This document shows, one piece after another, positions 1 through 5,923 of a DNA stretch of 8,846 nt (positions are counted from its first letter, which is position 1; the number at the start of each line of letters is the position of its first letter). The notes under the pieces are model-generated. The model did not search any database. It was not told the DNA's origin and saw nothing but the letters and a program-made list of their open reading frames with translations. The stretch comes from Candidatus Margulisiibacteriota bacterium (lineage in GTDB: Bacteria; Margulisbacteria; WOR-1; O2-12-FULL-45-9), in contig JAHIZU010000043.1 in assembly GCA_018814265.1 (NCBI GenBank), forward strand, positions 1-8,846. The letters are read 5' to 3'. Made by a program: the position numbers and the translations under genes.

Positions 1-204
1 AACGCGAAAACGCCAGGCTTTGAACCGTTAGCTTTTGATGAAGAATTAATGGCGGCGGTAAAAAGGCTGGACCGCAAAGAAGTTGTGCTGGAAGAAGAGC
101 TGTCAGCTTTGACCGAGAATTCAGTCAAATATTCATCATACGTTAAACTGCTTACTTCAAAAATTAATATGCTGAGAACAATTGCTACGCAGGGGAGGCG
201 GTAA
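1..204 (+). CDS. flgB: Flagellar proximal rod protein FlgB (C-terminal part, 5' end outside window)
   Basis: The open frame runs from the first base to a TAA at 202-204, giving 67 residues of the C-terminal part. It begins with NAKTPGF, which corresponds to the NxANxxTPGYK signature of flagellar rod proteins. It ends in an amphipathic helix (SVKYSSYVKLLTSKINMLRT) of the type that closes FlgB and packs in the rod core. FlgB forms the most proximal rod layer, built on FliE after export. In well-known FlgB proteins about 50 residues separate TPGY from the VDxDxE segment before the last helix. Here about 20 residues separate TPGF from EVVLEEEL, so the surface loop region is strongly shortened. 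flgC starts 6 nt after the stop. Identification rests on both terminal motifs and on the flgB-flgC-fliE order. The true start cannot be seen. Confidence 0.88.
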   Translation, partial: NAKTPGFEPLAFDEELMAAVKRLDRKEVVLEEELSALTENSVKYSSYVKLLTSKINMLRTIATQGRR

Positions 205-210
205 TAATCC

Positions 211-645
211 ATGGGGCTTGATCAGGCTTTAAATATCAGTGTTACCGGATTGCAGGCGCAAAGAGTGACCATGGAATTAATCGCTTCCAATCTGGCGAAT
301 ATTAACACTACTAGAACTGTTTTCGGTGGCCCATACCGCCGCCGTGTTGCTGTGCTGGCTGAAACTCCAGTGAAGTCATTTGCTGATGAATTATCTCTGG
401 CCGAGACCCGGATGCACGGGGGCGGAGTTGATGTGGTTGAGGTGGTAGAAGACTCAACTCCCTTTCAGAAAGCCTATAAACCAGGCCATCCTGATGCTGA
501 TAGACAAGGTTATGTTTCCCTGCCAAATGTTAATTATTCCGAGGAGATGGTCGATCTGATGTATACTTCCCGGATGTATGAGGCCAATATTACGGCTTTT
601 AACGCGACTAAGAAAATGATGCAAGATACTTTGCAACTACCCTAA
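211..645 (+). CDS. flgC: Flagellar proximal rod protein FlgC
   Basis: This 144-residue protein has the usual FlgC length. The N-terminal helix (about residues 4-27) leads into ASNLANINTTRT (25-36), the rod-protein signature, followed by GGPYRRR (39-45). The middle contains GGVDVVEVVED (71-81) and YKPGHPDAD (89-97). The C-terminal helix has the typical SLPNVNYSEEMVDLM stretch (103-117) and YEANITAFNATKKM (123-136). FlgC assembles on FlgB in the periplasmic rod after passing through the flagellar export gate. The start is ATG at 211, with a purine-rich Shine-Dalgarno (AGGGGAGG, 191-198) about 12 nt upstream inside the end of flgB, which implies coupled translation. Unlike FlgB, FliF and FliG in this operon, FlgC shows no loss of conserved regions. 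Confidence 0.96.
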   Translation: MGLDQALNISVTGLQAQRVTMELIASNLANINTTRTVFGGPYRRRVAVLAETPVKSFADELSLAETRMHGGGVDVVEVVEDSTPFQKAYKPGHPDADRQGYVSLPNVNYSEEMVDLMYTSRMYEANITAFNATKKMMQDTLQLP

Positions 646-657
646 GGAGTTGTTTAA

Positions 658-1026
658 ATGGCGGAACAGATAAGTCCGATCAATAATGCTGAGATGAGGC
701 TGGCCCAGATCCTGGGTGATGATTATTTGTCGCAGGCGTCAGAGGTGGCTGCCGGGCCGGCAGAAGCAGCCAAACCCCTTGGACAGCCCACGCTTTCCGG
801 AAATCCATTTGAAGATGTTCTGGCCAAAGCAATGCATGCTATTGATGGGGTTAGTCGCTCAGAAATGCACGCTAATCAATTGATTGAAAAATATATGCGT
901 GGCGAAGTGGAAATGCACGAAGTGATGATTGCCCAGTCTAAGATTAGCATTATGATGCAGCTGGCTGTCTCGACTATCACTTCAGCAGTCACCAGCTTTA
1001 AAGAGATCACGCAGATGCAGATCTAA
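658..1026 (+). CDS. fliE: Flagellar hook-basal body complex protein FliE
   Basis: This 122-residue protein is slightly longer than typical FliE (about 100-115). FliE is the adaptor between the FliF MS ring and the FlgB rod and is the first protein exported during rod building. The N-terminal 45 residues are polar, alanine- and proline-containing and variable. The conserved part begins at NPFEDVLAKAM (49-59). The C-terminal half holds GEVEMHEVMIAQSKI (82-96) and a long helix ending STITSAVTSFKEITQMQI, the most recognisable part of the family. The start is ATG at 658. AAGGAG at 644-649 overlaps the flgC stop and lies 8 nt upstream, so translation is probably coupled to flgC. The position between flgC and fliF is the common order in flagellar operons. 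Confidence 0.93.
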   Translation: MAEQISPINNAEMRLAQILGDDYLSQASEVAAGPAEAAKPLGQPTLSGNPFEDVLAKAMHAIDGVSRSEMHANQLIEKYMRGEVEMHEVMIAQSKISIMMQLAVSTITSAVTSFKEITQMQI

Positions 1027-1029
1027 TTA

Positions 1030-1049
1030 CCTGCCTGACGGCAGGCAGG
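1030..1049 (+). repeat. Perfect 8-bp hairpin abutting the fliF ribosome binding site
   Basis: In the 33-nt gap between fliE and fliF, CCTGCCTG (1030-1037) pairs perfectly with CAGGCAGG (1042-1049) around a 4-nt ACGG loop. The last G of the 3' arm is the first base of a repeated GGAGGAGGAG run (1048-1057) that is the fliF Shine-Dalgarno. No T-run follows, so it is not an intrinsic terminator. Palindromes built on CCTGCCTG/CAGGCAGG are familiar as dispersed elements in some candidate-phylum genomes, from general recall only. Here it could be such a repeat, a translation-tuning element, or an mRNA processing site separating fliE from fliF. Confidence 0.7.
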
Positions 1050-1059
1050 AGGAGGAGTA

Positions 1060-2622
1060 ATGGCGGAACCAGCTTCAGCCGCCCTGGCAGCAGGCGGATT
1101 TGATATAAGAAGATTATTGCTTTTGGCCGGAGTGGGCATTGTTATTTCTATTGCGGTCCTATTCTTTTTCTTTCGCGGCTGCGCGCCGTCCGTCCGCGGA
1201 ACAAGCGGCTATACTGTTATTTATTCCAACCTAAGCCTCAAGGACGCGGCTAATGCGATTGGCCGTCTTAAAGAGCTGGCGATACCCTATGAAATCAAAG
1301 ATGAAGGCGGGTCCATAGCCGTGCCAAAACAACGCGCTGATGAAGCTAGATTGGGGCTGGCGGAAAAGAACCTGCCGGCTGGCGGTGTCGTGGGTTGGGA
1401 GATCTTTGATGAGGCCAGGCTTGGGGCGACTGATTTTGACCGGCGGATCCAATTAATTAGGGCGATTTCTGGTGAGCTTTCCCGGACCATCAGGCGGATC
1501 CAGGCGGTTGAAGACGCCCGGGTACAAATTGTTATGCCAGAGACCCGGCTGTTTGCTGAAACAGCGGCTCCAGTGACCGCTTCTGTAATGCTGCGCTTGC
1601 GTCCCGGCGCCACCTTAGACATGGCAAAGGTCAATGGGATTATTCATCTGGTGGCCAGCAGCGTGGAAAATTTACAGACAGAGAATGTAACGGTGGTTGA
1701 TAATACTGGTCGAATTCTGACTGCCAAAGCGGCCGGGCAGCCAGTTCCGGAAATACCCGTTGCGGTTGGACAACCGTTGCCAAAACCAACGACTGAAGTC
1801 CCGCCGGTTGAAATTGTTGTAAAAAAAGAAATTGAAGTTGCAAGAAAAATAGTTGAACCAGTTGTTGAAGTGAAGGAGAAAGAAAAAGAAGTCAAAGTGG
1901 AAAAGCCAAAGGAAGAACCTAAGGAGGTTGCAGAAGTCAAACTCCCCTTGACTTCAGAGGAGAAAATTCTGCTCATAGTGCAGGCCAAAAAAGAGCTGGA
2001 GCGTAATTTGGCCGGCAAGGCCCAGGAGATACTAAATCGTTTTTATCCTCCTAATAGCGCGATTGTTAAAGTGAACGTTGAAATCCTCAATGGTAATAAG
2101 GGCAGCAAATTTGTAGCAGAGCAATTAAAGGTCAAAAAAACGACCGCGGTAATTTTGATTGACAACCGGGTAGATCTTACCAAGGAGTTAAAACAGGCAA
2201 CTTATCAAGCCATAGCTGCGGCCATTGGCTACAACCGCAAACGCGGCGACCGTATTGTTATGCAAAAGGTGCCGTTCCATTTGGCTACCCCTCCGCCTGA
2301 GATAATTAAGGGGGAAGTGGAAAAAGTGCTGCCGACTAAGCCAAAAATGAAATTACCTGTTTTGCCAGCCAGCTGGCTGCGCAACATCGCCTGGCTAATG
2401 GGAATTGTTGCCGCGGCATTTGTTGTTATCTTGCTTATCGGGCGCTTTCGGCCAAAACCAAAGACAACTGCCAAGGTCGTGGCTAGACCACAGAGCCCGC
2501 CATCTAAACCAACACCGCCTTTGAGCAGGGAAAAGACCAATGCCCTGGAGAACATTAAATCGGCGGTGGAAAGGGATCCTGAGCGTATTGCCCAGCTGCT
2601 CAGGAGCTGGTTAACGGAATAA
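1060..2622 (+). CDS. fliF: Flagellar MS-ring protein FliF, with reduced beta-collar and an inserted charged linker
   Basis: This 520-residue protein forms the membrane MS ring that houses the export gate and anchors the rod and C ring. TM1 is at about 18-38 (LLLLAGVGIVISIAVLFFFF). The RBM1/RBM2 (YscJ/FliF) domain spans about 50-223, with GYTVIYSNLS (50-59), ARLGATDFDRRI (119-130), ARVQIVMPE (153-161) and VVDNTGRIL (212-220). Residues 224-298 are a Pro/Val/Lys/Glu-rich linker. RBM3 follows (about 299-408), including AKVNV-like AIVKVNVEIL (334-343), AVILIDNR (363-370) and GYNRKRGDRIV (390-400). TM2 is at about 440-461. The tail ENIKSAVERDPERIAQLLRSWLTE (497-520) matches the FliG-binding helix. 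Only about 20 residues join the two RBM3 strands that in Salmonella FliF are separated by a beta-collar insertion of roughly 100 residues. The start ATG has a strong GGAGGAGGAG upstream. The stop overlaps the fliG start by one base (TAATG). Confidence 0.95.
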   Translation: MAEPASAALAAGGFDIRRLLLLAGVGIVISIAVLFFFFRGCAPSVRGTSGYTVIYSNLSLKDAANAIGRLKELAIPYEIKDEGGSIAVPKQRADEARLGLAEKNLPAGGVVGWEIFDEARLGATDFDRRIQLIRAISGELSRTIRRIQAVEDARVQIVMPETRLFAETAAPVTASVMLRLRPGATLDMAKVNGIIHLVASSVENLQTENVTVVDNTGRILTAKAAGQPVPEIPVAVGQPLPKPTTEVPPVEIVVKKEIEVARKIVEPVVEVKEKEKEVKVEKPKEEPKEVAEVKLPLTSEEKILLIVQAKKELERNLAGKAQEILNRFYPPNSAIVKVNVEILNGNKGSKFVAEQLKVKKTTAVILIDNRVDLTKELKQATYQAIAAAIGYNRKRGDRIVMQKVPFHLATPPPEIIKGEVEKVLPTKPKMKLPVLPASWLRNIAWLMGIVAAAFVVILLIGRFRPKPKTTAKVVARPQSPPSKPTPPLSREKTNALENIKSAVERDPERIAQLLRSWLTE

Positions 2623-3095
2623 TGCCGTTAACGGGAAGGGAGAAAGCAACAATATTTTTGTCTATTTTAGGCGCTGAGACGTCAGCCAGGGTCTTACGTT
2701 ATTTGCCTGATGAGTTGGCTGATCTGATCGCTTCAGGAATTAATCATTTGCCATCGCCTTCTCAGGACGCGCTCTCAGAAGTTTTAGGAGAATTTAAAGG
2801 TTTTGTGGCTTTACCCGAATCCCGGGAGGCAGTTCCTGCGCCGCAGATCGCGCAGAAACCTAAGTCAGTAATACCCAAGCGCCAGTTTGGCTTTTTACTA
2901 TACGAACGTCCGCAAATGTCAGCCTTTCTTTTGTCGCAATTGCCCGGTGATCAGCGCGAGGAAGCTTTGAACTCCTTATCTAGGGAGAAAGGGATTGTTA
3001 TGGGGCTCTTAGCTAATTTGAAAAATAATATCTTAACAGAAAAACTGTCCGCCAAACTTAAGGAACAATTCAAGGGAAAGTTGTTTTCAGAATAA
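2622..3095 (+). CDS. fliG: Truncated flagellar switch protein FliG (N and middle domains only, no torque domain)
   Basis: This 157-residue protein is about half of normal FliG (about 330). Residues 1-60 are the FliF-binding N domain: LTGREKATIFLSILG (3-17) and LRYLPDELADLIA (25-37) align with the family's GRRKAAVLLVALG and MKHLDEETVEQLV. Residues 61-87 are a Pro/Ala/Lys-rich linker replacing the usual long inter-domain helix. Residues 88-153 align with the middle armadillo domain: FLLYERPQMSAFLLSQLP (91-108) corresponds to FLQSEHPQTIAVVLSYLD, then EEALNSLS (113-120). The EHPQ motif, which contacts FliM, is ERPQ here. The protein ends where the C-terminal domain with the charged torque residues should begin. 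The stop is followed by only 6 nt before fliH, so no coding remnant of the missing half remains and no frameshift is needed. It overlaps fliF by 1 nt. Confidence 0.85.
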   Translation: MPLTGREKATIFLSILGAETSARVLRYLPDELADLIASGINHLPSPSQDALSEVLGEFKGFVALPESREAVPAPQIAQKPKSVIPKRQFGFLLYERPQMSAFLLSQLPGDQREEALNSLSREKGIVMGLLANLKNNILTEKLSAKLKEQFKGKLFSE

Positions 3096-3101
3096 TCAAA
3101 A

Positions 3102-3800
3102 ATGGGACTGATCAAAAGAGATCAAATTGAAGAAAAAGGCACGGTTATCATTGAGAAGAAACCGCCGCTGATCCATGCTAAGCCAAAACCAAAACCAATT
3201 GCTCCAACTGTTCCCAGTAAACCCTTGACCACTGATGATCTGCCCAAAGCCAAGAGCGAGGCCCAGCGGATCGTTGATCAAGCTATGAATGAAGCCGAAG
3301 CAGTAAAGGAAGAGGCCAGGGAGGCCGGTCGAGAAGAAGGCATGGCTGAAGCCTCGGCGCGGATCGAGGAAGCGCTAGTAACTCTTGACGAAGCTGTTAA
3401 AGAGCGCAGGGTAATCATTAAAGATGCTGAGCAGGAAATTTTAAGGCTGGCCATCCGGGTTGCCGAGCAGATTATCAGGTCTGAGGTTTCTTTGCATCGT
3501 GATGTTTGTTTGAATATTGTTGCTGAGGCGATTTCCCGTGTCTCAGACCGGGAACAGATTATCGTCAGGGTAAATCGTGAAGACGCGGAACATCTTAAAC
3601 GTTATAAGGATCGTCTGGCGGGCATGCTTGATGGGGTAAAGAGCTTTTCGATTTTGGAGGACGCCAATGTGGAACCCGGTGGCTGTGTTATCGAGACCAA
3701 TTTAGGCTTTATTGATGCGAAAATATCCACCAAGCTGAAATCTATTGAAACAGCCTTCAAAAAAGTCTCTTCCGAAGAAGAAGATCGATTGCCTCAATGA
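3102..3800 (+). CDS. fliH: Flagellar export ATPase regulator/stator FliH
   Basis: This 232-residue protein has FliH/SctL architecture. The N-terminus (1-50) is basic and proline-rich ([16 protein letters not shown], 26-41). A long helical region (about 49-130) contains the small-residue repeat AxxxGxxxGxxxA at 72-84 ([13 protein letters not shown]), typical of FliH dimer helices. The C-terminal globular part (about 131-220) ends with [20 protein letters not shown] (187-206), the clearest family signature, where the PGGCxIET and the D/A positions are conserved. FliH dimers bind the FliI N-terminus and link the ATPase ring to the C ring (FliN). The start ATG lies 6 nt after the fliG stop without a visible Shine-Dalgarno, so translation probably depends on ribosomes finishing fliG. 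The 3' end overlaps fliI by 4 nt (ATGA). Confidence 0.93.
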   Translation: MGLIKRDQIEEKGTVIIEKKPPLIHAKPKPKPIAPTVPSKPLTTDDLPKAKSEAQRIVDQAMNEAEAVKEEAREAGREEGMAEASARIEEALVTLDEAVKERRVIIKDAEQEILRLAIRVAEQIIRSEVSLHRDVCLNIVAEAISRVSDREQIIVRVNREDAEHLKRYKDRLAGMLDGVKSFSILEDANVEPGGCVIETNLGFIDAKISTKLKSIETAFKKVSSEEEDRLPQ

Positions 3801-5110
3801 AGATGAATCTTGATAAATATCACAAAGCAGTTGAACGCGCTGACCTGGTAAAAGTAATTGGTAAAGTTGTCCAGGTGGTTGGTTTGATCATTGAGGCTCA
3901 GGTAGGCGGGGTTTCGGTCGGTGACCTGTGCTCCATCCGTCTGGAAAAAAGCAATCATGATTCTTTTGCTGAGGTAGTTGGCTTTCGCGAAAAGCGGGTT
4001 TTATTGATGCCGCTTGGCTCAACAGCTGGGATCTCTCCTGGTGCGCAAGTAGTTGCGGCAGGCAAACCCTTGATGGTGCGAGTTGGCGAGGATCTTTTAG
4101 GCCGCGTGCTTAGCGGCCTGGGCGAGCCTGTGGACGGTAAAGGGCCGATCATTGGTGAAGCTGATTATCCCCTCGATGCCGACCCGCCTGATCCGGTCAA
4201 ACGTCCCAGGATAACCGAAGTTATGAAAGTTGGTATCCGGGCGATTGACGGCATGCTGACCGTTGGCAGAGGCCAGCGGATAGGCATTTTTGCCGGGTCC
4301 GGTGTCGGTAAATCCACCCTGATGGGCATGATCGCCAGAAATGCTGAGGCTGATATTAACGTTATTTCCCTGGTGGGTGAGCGTGGTCGGGAAGTCCGGG
4401 ATTTTATTGAGGAGTCACTTGGCGAAGAAGGCATGAAAAAATCAGTTGTGGTCTGTGCCACCTCTGATCAACCGCCGCTGATCCGATTGAAAGCCGCTTT
4501 TGTGGCCACGGCCATTGCTGAATATTTTCGCAACCAGGGTAAAAAAATAATCCTGATGATGGACTCGACCACTCGCTTTGCCATGGCCCAGCGAGAAATA
4601 GGCCTGGCTGCTGGCGAGCCGCCGACGACCAAAGGGTATACGCCATCGGTTTTTGCCCTGCTGCCTCGTTTGATGGAGCGCTCCGGCACCTCGGTAACTG
4701 GTTCGATCACTGCCTTTTACACGATCCTGGTTGAAGGCGATGACATGAATGAGCCGATTGCTGACCATTCTCGCTCAATTCTTGACGGACATATCGTGTT
4801 ATCGCGCGATCTGGCTGCCCGCAACCATTATCCGGCCATTGATGTGCCGCACAGCGTTTCCCGATTGATGACCAATTTGGTTTCAGATGAACATAAGCAG
4901 GCTGCCGGGAAATTAAGGGAAGTGCTGGCGCGCTACACCGAGGCAGAAGATTTGATCAATATAGGAGCTTATGTTAAAGGCAGCAATCCCAAGATCGATT
5001 TCGCGCTTTCCAAGATCGAACAGGTCAATGCTTTTTTAAAGCAAGGCACCTTTGATCAGGTTAAATATGAAGAGACGGTTAAGCGCTTACTTAGCGTCTT
5101 TGCTAAATAA
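3797..5110 (+). CDS. fliI: Flagellum-specific export ATPase FliI
   Basis: This 437-residue protein has full family length. It is a RecA-fold ATPase related to F1 beta that forms a hexamer with FliJ in its pore and energises entry of substrates into the flagellar type III export gate. The N-terminal beta-barrel domain covers about 15-90. [13 protein letters not shown] (102-114) and the catalytic core follow. The Walker A is GSGVGKST (167-174), [13 protein letters not shown] (194-206) carries the catalytic Glu region, and the Walker B is IILMMDS (251-257). [14 protein letters not shown] (258-271), [14 protein letters not shown] (273-286) and [12 protein letters not shown] (312-323) distinguish FliI/SctN from F-type subunits. 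The C-terminal helical domain covers 355-437. A second ATG two codons in (3803) is an equally plausible start. The 4-nt overlap with fliH indicates coupling. All catalytic motifs are intact. Confidence 0.97.
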   Translation: MKMNLDKYHKAVERADLVKVIGKVVQVVGLIIEAQVGGVSVGDLCSIRLEKSNHDSFAEVVGFREKRVLLMPLGSTAGISPGAQVVAAGKPLMVRVGEDLLGRVLSGLGEPVDGKGPIIGEADYPLDADPPDPVKRPRITEVMKVGIRAIDGMLTVGRGQRIGIFAGSGVGKSTLMGMIARNAEADINVISLVGERGREVRDFIEESLGEEGMKKSVVVCATSDQPPLIRLKAAFVATAIAEYFRNQGKKIILMMDSTTRFAMAQREIGLAAGEPPTTKGYTPSVFALLPRLMERSGTSVTGSITAFYTILVEGDDMNEPIADHSRSILDGHIVLSRDLAARNHYPAIDVPHSVSRLMTNLVSDEHKQAAGKLREVLARYTEAEDLINIGAYVKGSNPKIDFALSKIEQVNAFLKQGTFDQVKYEETVKRLLSVFAK

Positions 5111-5124
5111 TGGGGGCATAAAAA

Positions 5125-5592
5125 GTGGCTAAGCAGAAACCCGGTAAAAGATTTAAATATGATCTCCAGTCTGTTTTAAAAGTCAGAGCAATAAAAGAGA
5201 AAAAAGAACAGGAAATATTTGCTGAGAAGCAGCGTGATTTTCTAACTGAAAAGCAAAAAGAGGAAGCTATCGAGGAAAACAAAAGGAACAAAGAAGACGA
5301 CCTGCGCGGCGTCTTTAAAAAAGGCCCGATCACTGATTTTTCTAAGGTCTTGTCCAGAAAGGCTCATCTTGAAGTATTGAAAGATAATCTGGACAAGCAA
5401 GTTGAAAAGGTCATTGAATCCAGCAAGCTGCTCGAAGAGCAGCGGGCGCGCCTCATCTCATCCATGAAAGATAAAAAGATCATGGAAAAGCACAAAGAGA
5501 AAAAGCTAAAAGAATACGATAAAATGATGCTAGATTTAGAGACAAAATTTCTGGATGAAATTGCGACCTCGCGTTTTAAACACAAGCAGTAA
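5125..5592 (+). CDS. fliJ: Flagellar export chaperone FliJ (coiled coil)
   Basis: This 155-residue protein is predicted to be almost wholly helical and very rich in Lys, Glu and Gln. FKYDLQSVLKVRAIKEKKEQE (10-30) is the FliJ start signature (FxxxLxxxLxxRxxxExxxx). The C-terminal helix contains LKEYDKMMLDLETKFLDEIA (128-147), corresponding to the family's ExxxLDE region. FliJ inserts as a two-helix coiled coil into the FliI hexamer, like the gamma subunit of F1, and activates it. The start is GTG at 5125 with GGGGG (5112-5116) 8 nt upstream, 14 nt after the fliI stop. The sequence is weakly conserved, as usual for FliJ, so the call rests on helical composition, length, the N-terminal motif and the position directly after fliI. 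It is the last flagellar gene here. rpmB follows in the opposite direction. Confidence 0.87.
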   Translation: MAKQKPGKRFKYDLQSVLKVRAIKEKKEQEIFAEKQRDFLTEKQKEEAIEENKRNKEDDLRGVFKKGPITDFSKVLSRKAHLEVLKDNLDKQVEKVIESSKLLEEQRARLISSMKDKKIMEKHKEKKLKEYDKMMLDLETKFLDEIATSRFKHKQ

Positions 5593-5594
5593 GC

Positions 5595-5786
5595 TTAGAG
5601 AGCCTTTTTGACTTTACCTGCCTTGAGGCATTTAGTGCAGACATATTCCTTGGTTTTTTTCCCGTTAATCAGTATGTTCATTTTTTGCAAATTGGGCCTA
5701 AATAAGCGTTTGGTGGAATTCATGCTGTGCGAGACCGTATTGCCGCTCCTGGCTTTTTTGCCGCATATAAAACATTTTCTGCTCAT
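5595..5786 (-). CDS. rpmB: 50S ribosomal protein L28 (zinc-binding form)
   Basis: This 63-residue protein matches L28 throughout: [20 protein letters not shown] at the start, then [19 protein letters not shown] and [15 protein letters not shown] at the end. L28 sits in the large ribosomal subunit near the E site. Two cysteine pairs, CxxC at 5-8 and CxxC at 50-53, mark the zinc-binding version. The start ATG is at 5786 (complement). No Shine-Dalgarno precedes it, and the promoter lies only 9 nt away, implying a leaderless or nearly leaderless mRNA. The stop codon lies 2 nt from the fliJ stop, so the two genes converge. A divergent rpmB beside recG is common in bacteria and supports the assignment. 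Confidence 0.96.
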   Translation of the reverse strand: MSRKCFICGKKARSGNTVSHSMNSTKRLFRPNLQKMNILINGKKTKEYVCTKCLKAGKVKKAL

Positions 5787-5790
5787 GATG

Positions 5791-5819
5791 TTTATAGTAT
5801 ATCATAAATATGTTAAAAT
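5791..5819 (+). promoter_or_regulatory. Possible weak recG promoter overlapping the rpmB promoter
   Basis: TTTATA (5791-5796), a 17-nt spacer and TAAAAT (5814-5819) resemble -35/-10 elements with 4/6 and 5/6 matches to the sigma70 consensus. Transcription would begin near 5826, at the left end of the palindromic repeat, placing the whole repeat in the recG leader. The region is AT-rich, so a chance match is quite possible. It overlaps the better-supported opposite promoter for rpmB almost completely. Confidence 0.3.
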
Positions 5820-5824
5820 GGCAA
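5796..5824 (-). promoter_or_regulatory. rpmB promoter, sigma70-type with extended -10
   Basis: Read on the minus strand, TTGCCA (5824-5819) is a 5/6 match to the -35, followed by a 17-nt spacer and TATACT (5801-5796), a 5/6 match to the -10. A TGA directly before TATACT gives an extended -10 (TGnTATACT). Transcription should start about 7 nt further, near 5788-5790, only 2-4 nt before the rpmB ATG at 5786. The good spacing and the position before a strongly expressed ribosomal gene support the call. Confidence 0.72.
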
Positions 5825-5918
5825 CCTCACCCCCCGCTAGCGTTTAAGCCGCCTCCCCCCTCTCCATCTTCGATGGAGAGGGGGGAGGGAAAGCAATAAC
5901 GTAAGCAGGGGGGTGAGG
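5825..5918. repeat. Nested GC-rich palindromic repeat between rpmB and recG
   Basis: The outer arms CCTCACCCCCC (5825-5835) and GGGGGGTGAGG (5908-5918) are perfect 11-bp inverted repeats. Inside them, a perfect 17-bp pair (5852-5868 with 5872-5888, CCTCCCCCCTCTCCATC on the left) closes a 3-nt TTC loop. The segments between the two stems (about 5836-5851 and 5889-5907) are partly complementary. There is no open frame for a transposase and no T-run on either strand, so it is neither an autonomous element nor an intrinsic terminator. It resembles REP/MITE-like dispersed intergenic palindromes with C-rich arms. Its left edge touches the rpmB -35 element, and its right arm contains the recG Shine-Dalgarno. 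Copy number elsewhere cannot be judged from one window. Confidence 0.8.
5912..5918 (+). promoter_or_regulatory. recG ribosome binding site inside the repeat arm
   Basis: GGTGAGG lies 5 nt before the ATG at 5924 and is the only Shine-Dalgarno-like sequence there. It belongs to the right outer arm of the palindrome and is fully complementary to CCTCACC at 5825-5831, so folding of the leader would hide it. Confidence 0.6.
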
Positions 5919-5923
5919 ATTAA

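Noticed and set aside
1021..1060. Terminator between fliE and fliF
   Set aside because: The hairpin is followed by a purine-rich Shine-Dalgarno and not by a T-run, and the operon continues directly into fliF.
1287..1634. Minus-strand open frames opposite fliF, and similar ones opposite fliI, flgC and fliJ
   Set aside because: They follow the codon pattern of the well-supported sense genes and have no recognisable motifs or ribosome binding sites.
3000..3110. A frameshift that cut off the end of fliG
   Set aside because: Only 6 nt lie between the fliG stop and the fliH ATG, and fliH has its own full FliH sequence. No frame in this region encodes FliG-C, so there is a clean absence and not a broken remnant.
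5608..5847. 79-residue plus-strand open frame
   Set aside because: It is antisense to rpmB, has no family features, and its hydrophobic look comes from reading the complement of a Lys/Cys-rich ribosomal protein.
5852..5888. Intrinsic terminator for readthrough from either side
   Set aside because: The 17-bp stem is strong, but neither strand has a T-run after it: AAAGCAATAA follows on the plus strand and GGCTTAAACG on the minus strand.
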